A stretch of 64,000 bases of DNA from Xylaria sp. FL1777 (GCA_022578965.1 MU400657.1:38294-102293), one strand, 5' to 3'; numbered from the stretch's first letter, positions 12,574 through 26,155 are shown. Made by a program: numbers and translations. The notes: generated by a model from the sequence alone, not told the origin.

Positions 12574-14413
12574 TAAAGTAAAGCTAAAAAAACAAAATAA
12601 GCAAGGCATTATATATGTTGCAGCACATAGTTAAAGTTTTACTATATCGGTTACTAGTTAAGCAAACTAATAGTACTGCTTTAACTTTGTTTATGTTACG
12701 CGCTAACTAAGCAACAGCAAAACTAACTTTTTTCTTTTGTTATTACTAGTGCTAACCTTTAGTAAGCTTTATTTTTTATACTTTTTTTTTCCTTTTTTTT
12801 TTTTTTTATTTATATTGTATGCATCGAGAGCCTTTTATAGGTTATTAAAGTTGGCGCTTTATTTTTAGTAATTTGGCGTTTGCTAAACTTTTAGCTTTAA
12901 TTAAATTACAAAACTCTTGCTGCTATTATAGCCTAAAAAATTCTATTCTTTTTTTATATTGCTACTATAGCAGCAGGTTTTTTATGCTACATAACAAATC
13001 TTGTAAGTTAGCAGTACTCCTGTTTATTAAGCAAAATAAAATGCTGTAATATATAATATTAAAATAAAATAAGCTATAAAGTTTATTTATTGTGTAATAT
13101 GTTTATAGAACTAAAAAGCAATCTTCGTTAAAAGCAATATTGGTGCAAGCACTGTTGCAAAAATAGCATATAAAGAAGCTAATATACTAAGCGATATTAC
13201 TGTTAAAAAAAAAGCGCAAGGTTAGTTATAACTGCTATATATTATATAAAAAAAAAGCGGTATAAAGCTTTTACTTTTTGTTGTACGTTATAAGTACTTG
13301 TTGCAGTATAATACTTTTAATTCTGTTTATAATTAGCTTAAATTTGCATTACTAATTTTTTAAAGCAAATGTTTTGCTTAGTGTTGCTAAGTATTAAGTT
13401 TTCTTTTGTTTTTTAGTTGTTTGTTTTAATAACAATGCGTTAAACTAAAGCTATAGTTTCTTTAAAAAGTTCCTTGAAAAATATAAACACAAAGCAAGTT
13501 ATATATAGCTACAAGCGTTACTACATACGCTAGAACTAAACATGCAGAAATAATATAACTTTTTGCATAGCACTATTAAACATAATTATTTTTTAAACAC
13601 ATTTAAATGCATTATTAATACATAAGTTTATAATTTAGCTATTTAAAAACTCCTTTAAATACTATTAAAACCTTATTAACCTTTTAATATTGTTTAACTA
13701 ACTTTACTATGCTATTATTAGTAAAAACGTAGTGCTAAATATATTTAGCAAATTATTTCTTACTTTTTTAAAGCTAAGCATACTATATAAAGCATGCAAG
13801 TATTGCAGTTCTTTATTAATAGCTTATTACTAAGGTATTTTTTATAGAATTTCTGAATTTTCCTATTATAGTAATTAGTTCTATAATAAATGCAATAAGC
13901 AAATAATAACTTATAAAAATAGTTAGTTTTAAGCAAACTAAAAAGCTAAACCTAAGTATTTTAAACTAGCTAAAACAATACCGAATTAATAAAAATATAA
14001 GCCTTTTAAAGCATTAATGCGCGCTTTATAGATAAAATCAACAAAAAAGCATTTGTTAAATATCTTCTTGCTTAGTTTAAAATATATAAAGCTATATGCT
14101 TTTATACTTTAATTTAATTTAACTAGTTAGCACAATATAAAAAAAAAGCTTAACTTTTTTATATATAGCTTGCTAATTAAAAGCACAAAAAACACAATAG
14201 TAACATTAATATTTACGTTAAAGCATTAAGCTTAATCTTCTTTATTTATAAAAAGTTAGTTAATTATATAGTATAGCAGCTTAAGCAGCATTATACTGCT
14301 ATTATATACTGTTGCTTTGTAGTACTTTTTAATATAAAACTGTAGTATATTTATGTTTTACTTAGTAGCATTAAAAGTAACTAAAAGCTTATAAAAAATT
14401 ATGCTAATAGTTA
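12574..14413. other. Gene-free AT-rich DNA
   Basis: No gene called. Around 13117-13190 a forward frame contains YWCKHC followed by basic residues, loosely like a BED-type zinc finger of hAT transposases, but the stretch is short and broken by stops. Confidence 0.5.
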
Positions 14414-14560
14414 TTAGTATATAAGCAAGAAGCGTTAGTATATAAGCAAGAAGCATTAATATATAAGCAAAAAGCGTTAATATATAAGCAAAAAGCGTTA
14501 ATATATAAGCAAAAAGCATTAATATATAAGCAAAAAGCATTAGTATATAAGCAAAAAGCG
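14414..14560. repeat. 21-bp tandem array, 7 units
   Basis: Seven units begin at 14414, 14435, 14456, 14477, 14498, 14519 and 14540. The unit has the form TTARTATATAAGCAARAAGC plus one A/G position. All variation is A/G transition. The period is seven codons, so the minus strand reads LFAYILM-type heptads; the 60-codon minus ORF at 14358-14540 is a by-product. Confidence 0.92.
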
Positions 14561-16210
14561 CTAATTTATTTTATAAGTTGCTACTAAAATTGCACTTAAA
14601 CAAAGATTATTTAAATGCTTTAAAAAACATATAAGCAAATAAATTAAGCAAACATAATAAATGCTTTATTAAAGTTTAGGTTAGTATTAAAAAGTTGCAA
14701 AAGAAACTTAAAAAAATATTTAGTAATAATTTATTTTGTTAGCACTAAGTATTTTTTGTTTAGCAGTTTTAATATAGTTTCTTTTTATTGCACTTACGTT
14801 TTGATTTATAATAATTATAGTAAGCTTAAACGTTTATACAGTTAGTATAATCAACTTAAAATTTAATTTAACTTTTTACTACTAAGTAACTTCTTTTGTT
14901 TATAGTATTCCTTAATGTATAAAAGATTTCCAAAGTTCTAAATTTATAGAATGTTAATGTTAAAAAACCGTTATTACTAACGTAAAAAATATAACAGTTT
15001 GGTTAAAACAGTAGCTCAGGGAAAACACTTTTTGCAAGTATTGTATTTTATAATTTGGATGCTATACTAACTTATAAAACTAGTAATAAAGCAATAAAAA
15101 ATTGAAACAAAAATACTGTTAAACTAATAAGCAATAACTTTAAGATTTTCAAAATTAAATAAATTATAAGCCAAAAAACAGAAAATAAAAACAACAAAAA
15201 TCTATAAGTAATGTAATACGGTTATTTTTATACCTTTATAAGGTATGCCTTGGTTAGGCAGCTAAAGCACTAAATTATACTGCTTTTGCGAATAATACTT
15301 AGAAATAGTGGCTTATAAAAGGGAACAAAAGCGGCTGTTATATTAATGCTATATATAGCAAGCAATTATACCTAAGATATTTAAAGAAATAAAACAATTA
15401 AAGTAGCAATACAAAGATAGCGTATAACCTAAGTACATAGTATTTAAATTATTTACGAAATACTTTTATTTTATAACTTAGAAGTAATAAAACAAGCAAC
15501 AAGCTTTAATATTTAACATAAAATCTATATTTATGTTTAATTGCTGTTTAAATATATAAATAGCTTAATTCATTAACTTTAAAAACAAAGCTAAACATAA
15601 GTTTAATTATAATAGTAGCTGTATAGCTTGTAATAAATTAACATACTTAAGTGTTTTTAAACTTTTTGTTTAAGTATACAAGATTTCTACTTTTATAACT
15701 ATTACAAAAGTAGAACTACGTTTTGCTAGTTAGCTATAATATATATAAGCGTTAAAAGTATTTTTATAAGTTTAAGTATTTTTTAGTTTTTTATTATTAA
15801 TAAGTATAATAAGAAATACCTTACTTATAACTTTAGTTAAAGTAAATTTTACTTTTAATTGTTAAAGTATTAGCTAATATATATTAATACAAAACATTAT
15901 AGCAGTTATAGCTTTAAAACAAAATAGCACTTAGTTTAAAATACAAAGTATTAATAAAGCAATATTTACAGAAAGCTTGCTAAATATAAAAGTTATTATA
16001 ATATTTACTATGCAAAAATAGCTCTAAAGATAAAAACTATGCTTATTTAAAACATAATAATAATCTGCAAAGCAATATTAGCACAAAAGTTTAATGCTAT
16101 AGTAACGCTTTAATTATTTATTAAGTTCTTTTTTTAAAAAACCCTGTAGTTTTACTTATAGTTATTTTTAAGAAATAAACTAATAGCTATAAAAACTAAA
16201 AGATTAACCT
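14561..16210. other. Gene-free AT-rich DNA
   Basis: No ORF, array or RNA gene supported. A somewhat less AT-rich patch at 15210-15330 was looked at for a decayed tRNA without success. Confidence 0.6.
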
Positions 16211-16340
16211 GCGTATTTTGCTTATTTCGCGTGCTTTATGTATTTTGTGTACCTTATATATTCTATATACTTTTAGTATACTTTGTGTACTTCAAGTATT
16301 CTGTATACCTTATGTACTTTATATATCCTATATATATTTC
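16211..16340. repeat. Imperfect short-period repeat (about 9 bp)
   Basis: Successive words such as GTACCTTAT, ATATTCTAT, GTATACCTT and ATGTACTTT follow a roughly 9-bp rhythm with a few slips. Differences are mostly C/T and A/G. Confidence 0.6.
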
Positions 16341-17761
16341 ATTTGTTTGCTTAAATATATAAATATAAATTAAGTAAATTACTGCTTGCTTTGATATATT
16401 TATATATTAACCTTTTTTAGTAGCTTTGTATAGCACTAAGCTGCTTTAATTACTTATGTTTATAGAAAAAAAACCTATTTTAAGTTATTTTATTACGTAT
16501 TTTTGCTTTAGAATAGCTATTTTAATATTGCATAACGAAAAGATTTTAGTTTTAACTTTTTTAAGCAATACACTGTTGTTTTAATAGCAATTATTTAAAC
16601 AGCTAAGTATAACGTATATACTACTATACTAAAAATCTAGCAAAATAACTAAAAAAAAACGTAAGTTTTAGTATGTTCTAAAAAAAAGTTTGCACTAGTA
16701 GGTATGTAGCAATTAAATATGCCTAGGTATATAAATTCTAAGTGCAACAAGTGCATTTAAACACTGGTTATTTTAAAACGTTATAACTAGTTTACTAAAT
16801 ATTTTTAACTGCTATTATATATATGCTAATTATTTTTGCTATAATTGTTTGTTGCTAAAAAAGCTATTTTTATAAAGCTGTAGCTAATAATTTTTTTTGT
16901 GCTAAACTAGAGTTATACTATTTCGAACAATCATATTTACCGCATTTAGTAAAACCTGGGTATTTGCTACATACTCTATAATTTATATACATTATATTAT
17001 AAGGCAATTTTTAAAATATTACAAAAAGTCAAAATTTTAAAAAATAGTAAGCATATTGAAATACTAACTTATTTTTAGAAGTAAAAGAACTAAAATATAA
17101 ATAGCATTAATAAAAAATAACAGATAAAAATAGTAATAAAAATAAATAAATATATATATATATAGCTAAATTAGCCGGATTTTGCCGAGCTTTTAAAGTT
17201 TAAAACATATGGCTACTGGCACTTGTGTAACTTCTGCTCTTTTTAAACATGTTGCTTTAGCTTTACTTATTTTATATTACTTAAATAATAGCTAAACGTT
17301 ATTTTAATGCAAAAGTTAACTTTTAGTACGTAAGTTTGCTAAACTTAATTTAAACAATAATTTGCTAATTAAACTTATAAACTTTAATTTATTGCTAAAT
17401 TAATAACATTAGAGCTTTTGTAGTAAGTAAACTATATTTATTTTATTTTTTTTTCTTTAACTTTAAATTATTAGTTTTAAATTTCTAAAACTTTTAAAAC
17501 TTTAGTAAAAAACTTAAACAATTTTAAAACTATATGTGTTAAAAAAAACAGTAATTTAAATAGCAATAAAAAAAACAATAAAAACAACAAAAGTAATAAT
17601 GCTTATTTTAGCAATACTTATAGTAACAATAGTAATAGTAAAACTAAAGTTTATTTTTGTTTTAATGTTAAATATTAAAAACGTAAAGCTAATATATTAC
17701 TTAAGCAATATATATAGCACTATAATACTTGTATATTTTTACTTTGCTTTAAGCAAGGCTA
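16341..17761. other. AT-rich DNA; possible 5' part of the next ghost
   Basis: No independent gene called. From about 17530 a forward frame reads an asparagine/serine-rich stretch and then a cysteine- and histidine-containing segment about 60-90 bp before the zinc-finger-like motif of the next feature, but in a different frame. It may be an upstream exon or a frameshifted N-terminus. Confidence 0.4.
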
Positions 17762-18714
17762 TTAGCTAACATAAATATAAATGTTAAATGCTTTATGCCT
17801 TGTATTATTTGTTTTTTTATTTTTTATTATGTAGCTACTTTAAAGAAACATTTTTATAAATGCCAAGATCTTAAAAAAAAGCAAAATATTCTTAAGTATG
17901 CAAAAAAACTAAAAGAAATAAAAACTTAACGAAAAAAAAAGTCTAAAAAAGCATTTATACAAGCACAGAAAGCTTTAAAAGATTAAAAATTTTGTTATAC
18001 GCTAAACATATATAATTTAGTACTATAGAAAAAAGCGAAATTAAAAAAGCGTTTAAACATTTCGACTTTAATGCTTTAGGAACTTCTATTTAGCTATGCG
18101 GCCGGTTTTGGCGTACTGTTTTTTATATTAAGTTGTATTATTAATAACGAACCAAACAAATATAATTATAATAATGCTGTTAATTAGCATATAAAAAAAC
18201 ATAACTTTTTTGCGCTTGCAAAAACTTTATGTAATATTAATAGTATTAGTAGCTAGCTATTAGTACACCTGGCTACTTTAAAAAGTACTATATATAATGC
18301 TTTTACTTTTACAAAAGATTTAAACTTTACAAATTCAACTATTAATAAGTTATTTATGCATAATACAAAAAGTTAATATTTTACAATACAAAATATAGCT
18401 GCAATTATAAAAGCTTTGAACGCTTGTAATAATTTAATAAATAGTTTGGCTATATATAAAAATAATAAAGTTTTTATAATATAATATATTGCTATAGCAC
18501 AAAAACTCTTAAGCTTTAAAAGCTATACAATAAATAAATTAAGTATATATTTAAACAATTGCTATTTTACGGCACAAAATATTATTATAGCTTTAAATAC
18601 CTTAAGCATATATTATTTAGAAAAGCAATATTTAATAACGCATAATGCTGCTACGGCTATACGTCTTTTAGGCTTTAAAAGCTACACAATAAATAAATTA
18701 GGTATTATTTAGAC
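17762..18714 (+). pseudogene. Decayed zinc-finger-like gene with C-terminal repeats
   Basis: One frame runs about 317 codons. Over 18301-18660 it has 2 stops in 120 codons against 12 and 18 in the other two forward frames, which I regard as decisive for coding ancestry. Near the start, residues CIIC and later KKHFYKC give C-x2-C ... H-x3-C spacing like a C2HC zinc finger. A lysine-rich linker follows. The C-terminal third contains the word (S/Y)TINKL three times, at about 18341, 18521 and 18677; the last two sit in LLxFKSYTINKL units 52 codons apart. YFTxQNI also recurs twice, at about 18377 and 18557. The helical repeat family is not recognised. A DNA-binding regulator or a transposon-encoded protein are both possible. 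Stops at 18185, 18254, 18374 and 18482 disable it. Confidence 0.5.
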
Positions 18715-19811
18715 TACTTAGTTTTAGCACTTTACTTAAAAGTTTTGTTGTAAATTGCGCATACGTAGAACTTTTTTTTAGCAATTATTATATTATTACA
18801 AAGTTAAGTTTTTTAAAACATAGATTTTAGTAAAACTTAATAAACTGTTAAAAAAAAAACAGAAATACTATAAATATTTATTGTTTTTTTAATTAGTATA
18901 AATATGTTTTATTGCTTAATTACTATAATTTTTGCTAGTAATTTTATTGCACAAAAGTAAAGTTCGTTTTAAACTTATTTACTTTTAATTTAGCAACTTT
19001 TGCCTTAAAAGTTTTAGTATTTAGTAATATTATTTTAGCTTACGTTTTTACTTCATTTTTAGTACTAAACCTAATATTTAGAAACTTTCCTTGTTAGCAA
19101 GTTTAACTAAGTTGGCTATTAATAATAATACTTATAATAATTAACCTTTAAATCTTTTTATTTGTAGCAAAAAAAAACTTACTATACCCTGGTTAATATA
19201 TTTTGCATTATTTTCACGATATTTTTGCTTTTTATATTTAAAGCAAGTGTTTTTAAAAAGCTTTAATTCTTAGGATCGCTAGTATTAAATAATTATAGGT
19301 ACAAGCTTCTGTAGTATATTATATTAAATCTAGGCATTTAAAACTGCATTACAAAAGTATATATAGCTTTGTAGTTTTTTTGCGAATTTTAAACATAAAA
19401 AAACTATATATAGTTAGCAAAAAATCGGTTACTATAATATTTAAAATATTCCTAATAAAGCTATTAAATAATTAATTTTATAATGCTTTTTATTTCTTAT
19501 ATAATATTAAAAAGTAGTATAAAAAGGCCTGCTTTTAAACATACAAAGTTTTTAATACTATTTTAAATAACAAAATCCAATCTTGCTAAAGTTTTAGTAT
19601 AATAACTTACGTTGTAAAACTTAGAAAATTGTTTTTTTTTCTTAGTATTCTTTTTTGGCTTAATAATTTCTGTTTTCTCGTTTTATTTAAAATAAAAGCC
19701 CGCTATCTCGATAAATAACTTTATATTTGTTAATAATAGCAATAATGCTAAAGTTATGCCTGCGTAGTTAGTATTATTACTATATGTGCTAAAAAAGAAA
19801 AATTAAAAAAA
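18715..19811. other. Gene-free AT-rich DNA
   Basis: Nothing supported beyond composition. Confidence 0.6.
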
Positions 19812-19896
19812 GCATTAAAAAAAGGCATTAAAAAAAAGCATTAAGAAAAGGCATTAAAAAAAAGCATTAAAGAAAAGCATTAAAAAGGAGCATTAA
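19812..19896. repeat. 13-bp tandem array, about 7 units
   Basis: GCATTA recurs at 19812, 19825, 19838, 19851, 19864, 19877 and 19890, followed each time by a purine run with A/G changes. The period is not a multiple of three, unlike the longer arrays of the window. Confidence 0.9.
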
Positions 19897-20480
19897 CGCA
19901 ATGTGCACAAATAGTAAAAATTGCACAGTAAAAATTACTTATTGCACAAGCTATAAGTTTATAAACATAAAATATATAAAGCATATAAAGCATTTTATTA
20001 AATCTTAATTTTTTACTTATTAATACGTTAGAACGTTGTATATAAATTGTTTTTAGTAGCTAAATTGCAAATAAATAGTATAAAGTACTTAAGTAGTTTA
20101 ATAAGTTTGCATTTTATTTAAGCTACTTAAGCTAAGTAAAATATTTACCCTACTTAAATACTTAAGTATACATATAATATAATTACTAAGTATATACCTA
20201 AGTAATTATATTTATAAAGTATGTGCTTTTGTAATAGCATATAAACTTAGTACTTAAATTATTATATATAAATTATTTGATTATACGATTTTTAACTTAA
20301 TTTTTGTAAGCAAAATAATAACTATTGCTAAAGTTTAAAAATGCTTTAAAACGAAGCTAGTTATATATTAATAACATTCTTTAAGTTTCTTTGCATTGTT
20401 TAACTAAAAAAAACTTATACTGTAGCTAGCTTTTAAAATAGTACTACAGCTAAAGCTTACTATAAGCTATAATTACTTTA

Positions 20481-20800
20481 GTATTATACGTATTAAACTA
20501 GCTAAACACTTTATGTTATTTTTAAATGTATAGTTTAGTAAAACACCAGAACTATACTGCGCTAAATTAAAACTTATTAAAACTGTTTTGCGTACTAGAA
20601 CTAAAGCTATTTAGCTTTTGTTAATCTAAGACATATAAGCAAACTACAAAAGTTAAAAAGCTCTAAATTAATTATATATAAACTTAAGAATAGCTACTAT
20701 GCTTAGCAATAGTTTTAATAAAAAGCATAAACCTTTGTAGCTATAATAGATTATTATATACAAAATAAAAAATCAACTATTTAGTTTTAAGCTTTAACAT
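20481..20800 (+). repeat. Dispersed repeat, copy 1
   Basis: It aligns without gaps, in the same orientation, to 55065-55384 (offset 34584). I counted 37 transitions and one transversion in 320 bp, about 88 percent identity. Similarity fades at both ends within about 20 bp and I see no terminal inverted repeats or target duplication. The parent element is unknown; it is probably a fragment of a transposon family. Confidence 0.9.
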
Positions 20801-21540
20801 ATAGCCTTTGTTATATTTAGCAATATAACTAAAAAGCAATAAAGCTTGCATAATAGTAAACCCCCTTTAAAGCAATTTAAGACTAAAACTCTTAAAACAA
20901 AAAAAACTATTAGATTTCTTTAGCTTATTTATAGCCAGCTTGCTCTAAGTTAAGGTTATAATATAAATTGCATGCTAATTTATCTAGCTAGTGCGCTTAA
21001 GCTGCTTCTTAAGCAACAACTCTATTTATATAGCTATACATTAGTAAAAAAAAGCATAAAGTACTTAAATAAACATCGCTTATAGCATAAGCACGCTATA
21101 TACGGTTAGCTCCGGTTTATATAAAAAAAGTATAAGCTTGTTTGCCTTAGTATTATAGACCTGGTTTTTTTTTATTACTACAATTATAATATTTATACGC
21201 ACTTTTTATTTTTTAGCTAAAGCGAACAACAATTAGCAAAGTGCATTTAATAACCAGATTAACAAGTTTAACGTTATTTATAACATTTATTTAGCTTATA
21301 TAAAAATATACTAACTATACGTTCTTTATCTGTAAATTATAAAAGGTTTAAAAATATAACTTGCTAGTTTTATAGTGTTTAAATTGCCTTTTTAATACAT
21401 AACTACCTACTTCGCGTAAAAATCAATGTTTTATAACACTTTAAACTTTAAAAAACACATCTTACAAAAAAAAAAACAATTATGCAAAACAGCTAAAATT
21501 ATTTTAATCTTTATATAGTTGTTTTCTTAAATATAAAGAA
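20801..21540. other. Gene-free AT-rich DNA
   Basis: No gene or array seen between the dispersed repeat and the 36-bp array. Confidence 0.6.
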
Positions 21541-21895
21541 ATTACTAGTAAATAATAAAAATTAAAAATAAAAAGAATTACTAATAAATAATAAAAATTA
21601 AAAATAAAAGAAATTACTAGTAAATAATGAAAATTAAAAATAAAAAGAATTACTAGTAAATAATGAAAATTAAAAATAAAAAGAATTACTAGTAAATAAT
21701 GAAAATTAAAAATAAAAAAAATTACTAGTAAATAATGAAAATTAAAAATAAAAAGAATTACTAATAAATAATAAAAATTAAAAATAAAAAAAATTACTAG
21801 TAAATAATGAAAATAAAAAATAAAAAAAATTACTAGTAAATAATAAAAATAAAAAATAAAAAATATTACTAATAAATAATCAAAATTAAACATAT
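21541..21895. repeat. 36-bp tandem array, about 10 units
   Basis: ATTACTA recurs at 21541, 21577, 21613, 21649, 21685, 21721, 21757, 21793, 21829 and 21865. Most variation is G/A (ATGA versus ATAA, TAGT versus TAAT). The unit is 12 codons without a stop on the minus strand, which produces a 129-codon ORF (21504-21893, minus) with HYLLVI-type repeats. I read that ORF as a consequence of the period rather than a gene, though a decayed repeat protein cannot be excluded. Confidence 0.92.
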
Positions 21896-24800
21896 AGAAA
21901 TTCTATTAATAAAAAACTAAAAGATAGCAAAAAGTTTTAAACATATAAATACTTTAGTATTAAGTACATAATATTGCGCCGTAAGTTAATTAATCTATTT
22001 TAAACTAAAGCACAAAACATTACTGATTTTAGCTAAGCTTTAAATAGGAATTTATTCCCTTTTTACTTTAGTTAGAAATATTTCTTTGCTTAGTAATAAC
22101 TGCGGTTTGATTTTTTAATTAGTGTTTTGCTCCGTTTTGTTTAACTTTTTATGTTGTTACAAAGCATATTTAGCGTAAAATAACACAACTTCTTAAAAAG
22201 CAAAAAAAGCAGTATATTTAAAGTATTAACTTAGTTAAGTAAGTTTAAACAACTCCTGGATAATGTGCTAAATAAAGTCCAGAAAAACAGTAAAAATATT
22301 ATGCCTTCGAAGTGCTAGTTAAAGTTGGTTTGTTAAGCAACGCTCGATTGCAGCTTTATATTTAGCATAAGCAAAAAGCCAGAAAAATAGTCTTCTTAAA
22401 CGTAAAGTAAATTATTTTAAACCTAAAAGCAAATAGCTTTAGTTAATTTAAAAATTAAATTTATTTTAAGCGCTTTTTAAACTGCTTGTAGTTTGCTAGC
22501 ACTATAAAAACTATTGTAGCTATAAAAGCTACTAAAGCAACTTACGTTTTAACTGTAGCTAAATAGCACATTTTTATCTGCAATAGTATTAAAGTAGTCT
22601 AGTGTAAATATATTATAAAGTTTAATAAAAATAGTATTAAATGTTAGCTAGTTAAAATCTAAATAATAATAAAACATAGTATTGCTTTTTTTAACTAAAA
22701 TTAAAATGCGTGTATTATGCTTGCAATAAAGCATGTTAGCTTTTTTTATAATGCTAAGTTTGCAGCTAATAAAATTTCTGTTTGTAGCTTAATGTATAAC
22801 TAATACTGCAATGCTAAATAAAATTTAATAAAATAAAAGAACAAAATACTAACCCTGAAACTAAAGCCAAAAAAAAAGCAGAAAAAAAAGTAAAAAAAAA
22901 CAAAAATAGTAAAACTAAACTAGCTAAAAAGTTATAAAAATTATTAGTAAAGCTATAAAAAAAAAAAGAAATCTGTTTTTGTAAAACTAGCTAGCTTAAC
23001 TTATATAGCTATTTTTATATGTTAAAAAACAGCAATTTAAAAAATAGGTATATTTTTTAAAATATTAAGCGTACGCTAGTTTAATTTTAAAGTAATAACT
23101 GCTTTGCTTATTTAGTAGTTAAATAAGTCGCTAAAAATACTTCTTTAAGCGCTGCACTATCTACTAATTAAAACTAAGTACGTACTAATCTAAATTTAGA
23201 ATTAGTATTTCTGTAACAAAGTATTACATAAGTGCACAAAAATAAAAACCCTTTTTTTTTTTTTTAAACTCGAATTTTATTAATATATATAAGCGTACAT
23301 ATAACTTTTAGGGTTAAAAAGCCTTCCTTAAATACAAGTAATTATAACGTTTTTATCACTAATAGGTTAAATAACAAGCGCAGTAAGAATTTCAAAGCTA
23401 TTTTTTATTATATATATAGTTACTATATAAAATAGCAAAACACAATAAAAACATTTATATTAACTTGTTTGCTTATATTAATATTAACTTAAATTAATAT
23501 TTTATGTAGTATAATAACACTTAGCATCTTTATTACAAACTAGTATGCAATCGGCAGCGGCTTTTTTTTAGCATTAGCTTTACTTCTTTAAGCTAGTTAG
23601 GTTTATAGTTCTATGCTTTAGTTTTAGCTTAATTGCTATTTATACTATTTACTTTTTATTTATAATATTACTAAATTCTAAGCTTTACTGCTTGCTATTT
23701 ATATTTTTATTAATATCTTTATTTTAACTTTGTTTTTTAACAATAATTTTGCACTAAAGCAAAGAGCAGCTTTAGTTTTAGCTTTTAATATTATTACTGT
23801 ATTTTTAAAAAGCAAAACAAACCTTTTTTTAAATATAGCGAACGTATTACTACAAACATACTACTTTTAGCATTTTTAGGCTAGCTAAATAATTGTAAGC
23901 TAAAAACTTTTGCATGCAAAAATCTATGTTACTTGCTAAGCTACTAAATGTAACTTTTTAGCAATATTAAGCTAAATTATAAATCTACGTTTAAATAAAA
24001 TAACAGTAAAAAAGCTTACAAACAAATTAAATTTTTATTTTTTTGCTTTTGTTTTTGCTTAGCTTGTTGCTATTTTTTTAACAGTAGTTTTACGTAATCT
24101 TTGTTAAAATTTACTTCGTTTTAGTATTAAAAACTTTAGCAGCTTTTATTTAGTATATATTTGCTTAGAGCCTTTTTAGTAAAGCGCTTATGTTTATTAT
24201 AGCTGCTTTATAAATTGTATTATTTTTGTACAAAGTTTTATTACATTTTAAATAGCAGCAAAATGTTGTAGTTATATATGCTTAGCTTGCTTTTATAGGC
24301 GCACACATAAAAGTTTAGCTTTAAATACTTTTACGCTTATATCTGGGCATGTATTTTTATTTCTACTTTTTTAAGCTATTTATACAATATTAGTTTTATG
24401 GATTTCTTATAATAACGTTCTTTTAAAATCTTTTAAAAAGAAAAAATCTTACTTGTAACTTATAATTTTTTATTTAAAAAACTAAAAGCTTATTACGTTT
24501 TTATACAGGTTGCTTACTAGCTAAAGTTTTTATTAAAAGTTCATACAAAAAAAATTTAAAGGCTAAAACCTATAAAAAAGTTATTTTAATTGCTAAAGGT
24601 ATTAGTATAGCTAAAATCTTTTTTTATGCTTTATATATTGCGTAACGTTGTAAGCATAACTAGAATTATAAAAAAACGAATGCATTATTACATAAAAATG
24701 TAATAAAAAAAGTTAAATTACTATAGAAATTAAATAATAACAAAAAAAAAAATTAGTACAAGAACAAATTGCTTAAACTTATAAAAATAAACAAAAATAA

Positions 24801-25952
24801 GGTAAAATGTTTTTATTTGTACTGCAGTAGTATATATTAACAGAAAAAAAAAGCATTTCTTATTTAGCATGCTATTTTATTTGTTTAAAAGTTTTTAAGC
24901 ATTAAAAATTCCTAAAGATTAAACTAAATTCTAGAAAAGCTATTTTAATGTTCTTAACAAAACAGTAAACAAATAAATTAATAATAAGATCAAATATTAT
25001 TTTTATTTTCTAGGAAAGTATATTGCTATTAGTACATTATAATACATTATACCTTATAATTTCTTTAAATAGTTTTTATTTTTTTAGTATGTAAATTGCA
25101 AGCCTTTTGTTGTTAAGCCTGCAAATTTATTGTAGTAATACTACAACTTAATGTTAACTTTGTAGAATTAAAGTTTATTTTGGAACTCTAAGAGAAATCG
25201 AAAGCTCTATAGAAACTACCGAAAGTAGTAAGTAATATGTTAACAAAAGTAAGCGCTAATTCTTTAAATATAGCTTAAACTAAACATAAAAAAAACTGCT
25301 AAAGAATAATAAACAATAATTAGGTTTTAAAAAGCAATAGTTAAGTTTAGCAAATTTAGATTTAAAAAATGTTGTTGTTAAGTTATGGTTTTTTAATTTA
25401 TAAAAAAGAATTACAGTTATTTTTCTATTGCTTAGCTTATATATATTTTTTTTTTACTTTTTTACTGTTTTATTATTATACTACTATTATTATAATTTTA
25501 GCTGTTTTATTTACTACTTAAATATATGTATTTTATTTATGGTTTTTAGCTATGTTAAACTATTCTTAAAACTTGTTTATTTTGCTTTTGCTTTTATTTT
25601 TTATTAGCTTTTACTCTTTATTAGCCCTTAAACAATTAAAGCATAGCTTGATTTATGCCCTTACTATATAAAGATAGAAAAATATTTTAGCTACGTATAG
25701 AAGCTAAAAAACATAGCTTTAAACAGAAAAAAAGTAATAAAAAATCCAAACTTATTACTATATTAAAAAAGCATAACTAAAAGCGTAATAAAGCTAAACA
25801 AAAAGCTTTAAGTAAATTAAGTATATTATTTAAAGACTTGTTTAACAAAAGTAAAAGCAAAGTTAAAAATAAAAGTAAAAATATAAAATTTAAAAATAAA
25901 TCCGAAAATAAAGCTGAAAATAAATCTAACTTTTTCTAGTAGCAAAAAAAAA
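21896..25952. other. Gene-free AT-rich DNA
   Basis: No ORF of 60 codons. The stretch is T-rich on this strand to about 24600 and then A-rich, a skew switch ahead of the lysine-rich ghost. No feature supported. Confidence 0.6.
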
Positions 25953-26155
25953 GTATAACTAAGGAAAAAAATACAAATATAAAATCTAAAAATAAAGCTA
26001 GGCCTTTACACTAAAAAAAAAGTGCAACTAAAAAAAGAAGTATAAACATAAAGCCTAAAAATAAGGCCAGGCCTTTGTACTGAAAAAAAAGTGCAACTAA
26101 AAAAAAAAGTACAAACATAAAGCTTAAAAATAAAACCGGACTTTTGCGCTAAAAA
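25953..26155. repeat. Tandem repeat of about 68-70 bp, 3 units
   Basis: GTATAACTAA at 25953 and GTGCAACTAA at 26021 and 26091 mark successive units, each followed by an A-rich run, a TAAA(G/A)CY block and a GGCCTTT-like word. Units differ mainly by transitions. Confidence 0.75.

Noticed and set aside
15210..15330. Possible decayed tRNA (less AT-rich patch with GGTTAGGCAG)
   Set aside because: No acceptor pairing, anticodon arm or B-box could be fitted.
21504..21893. 129-codon minus ORF with a 12-residue repeat
   Set aside because: It is explained by a 36-bp array without stops; there is no coding sequence beyond the array to support a gene.
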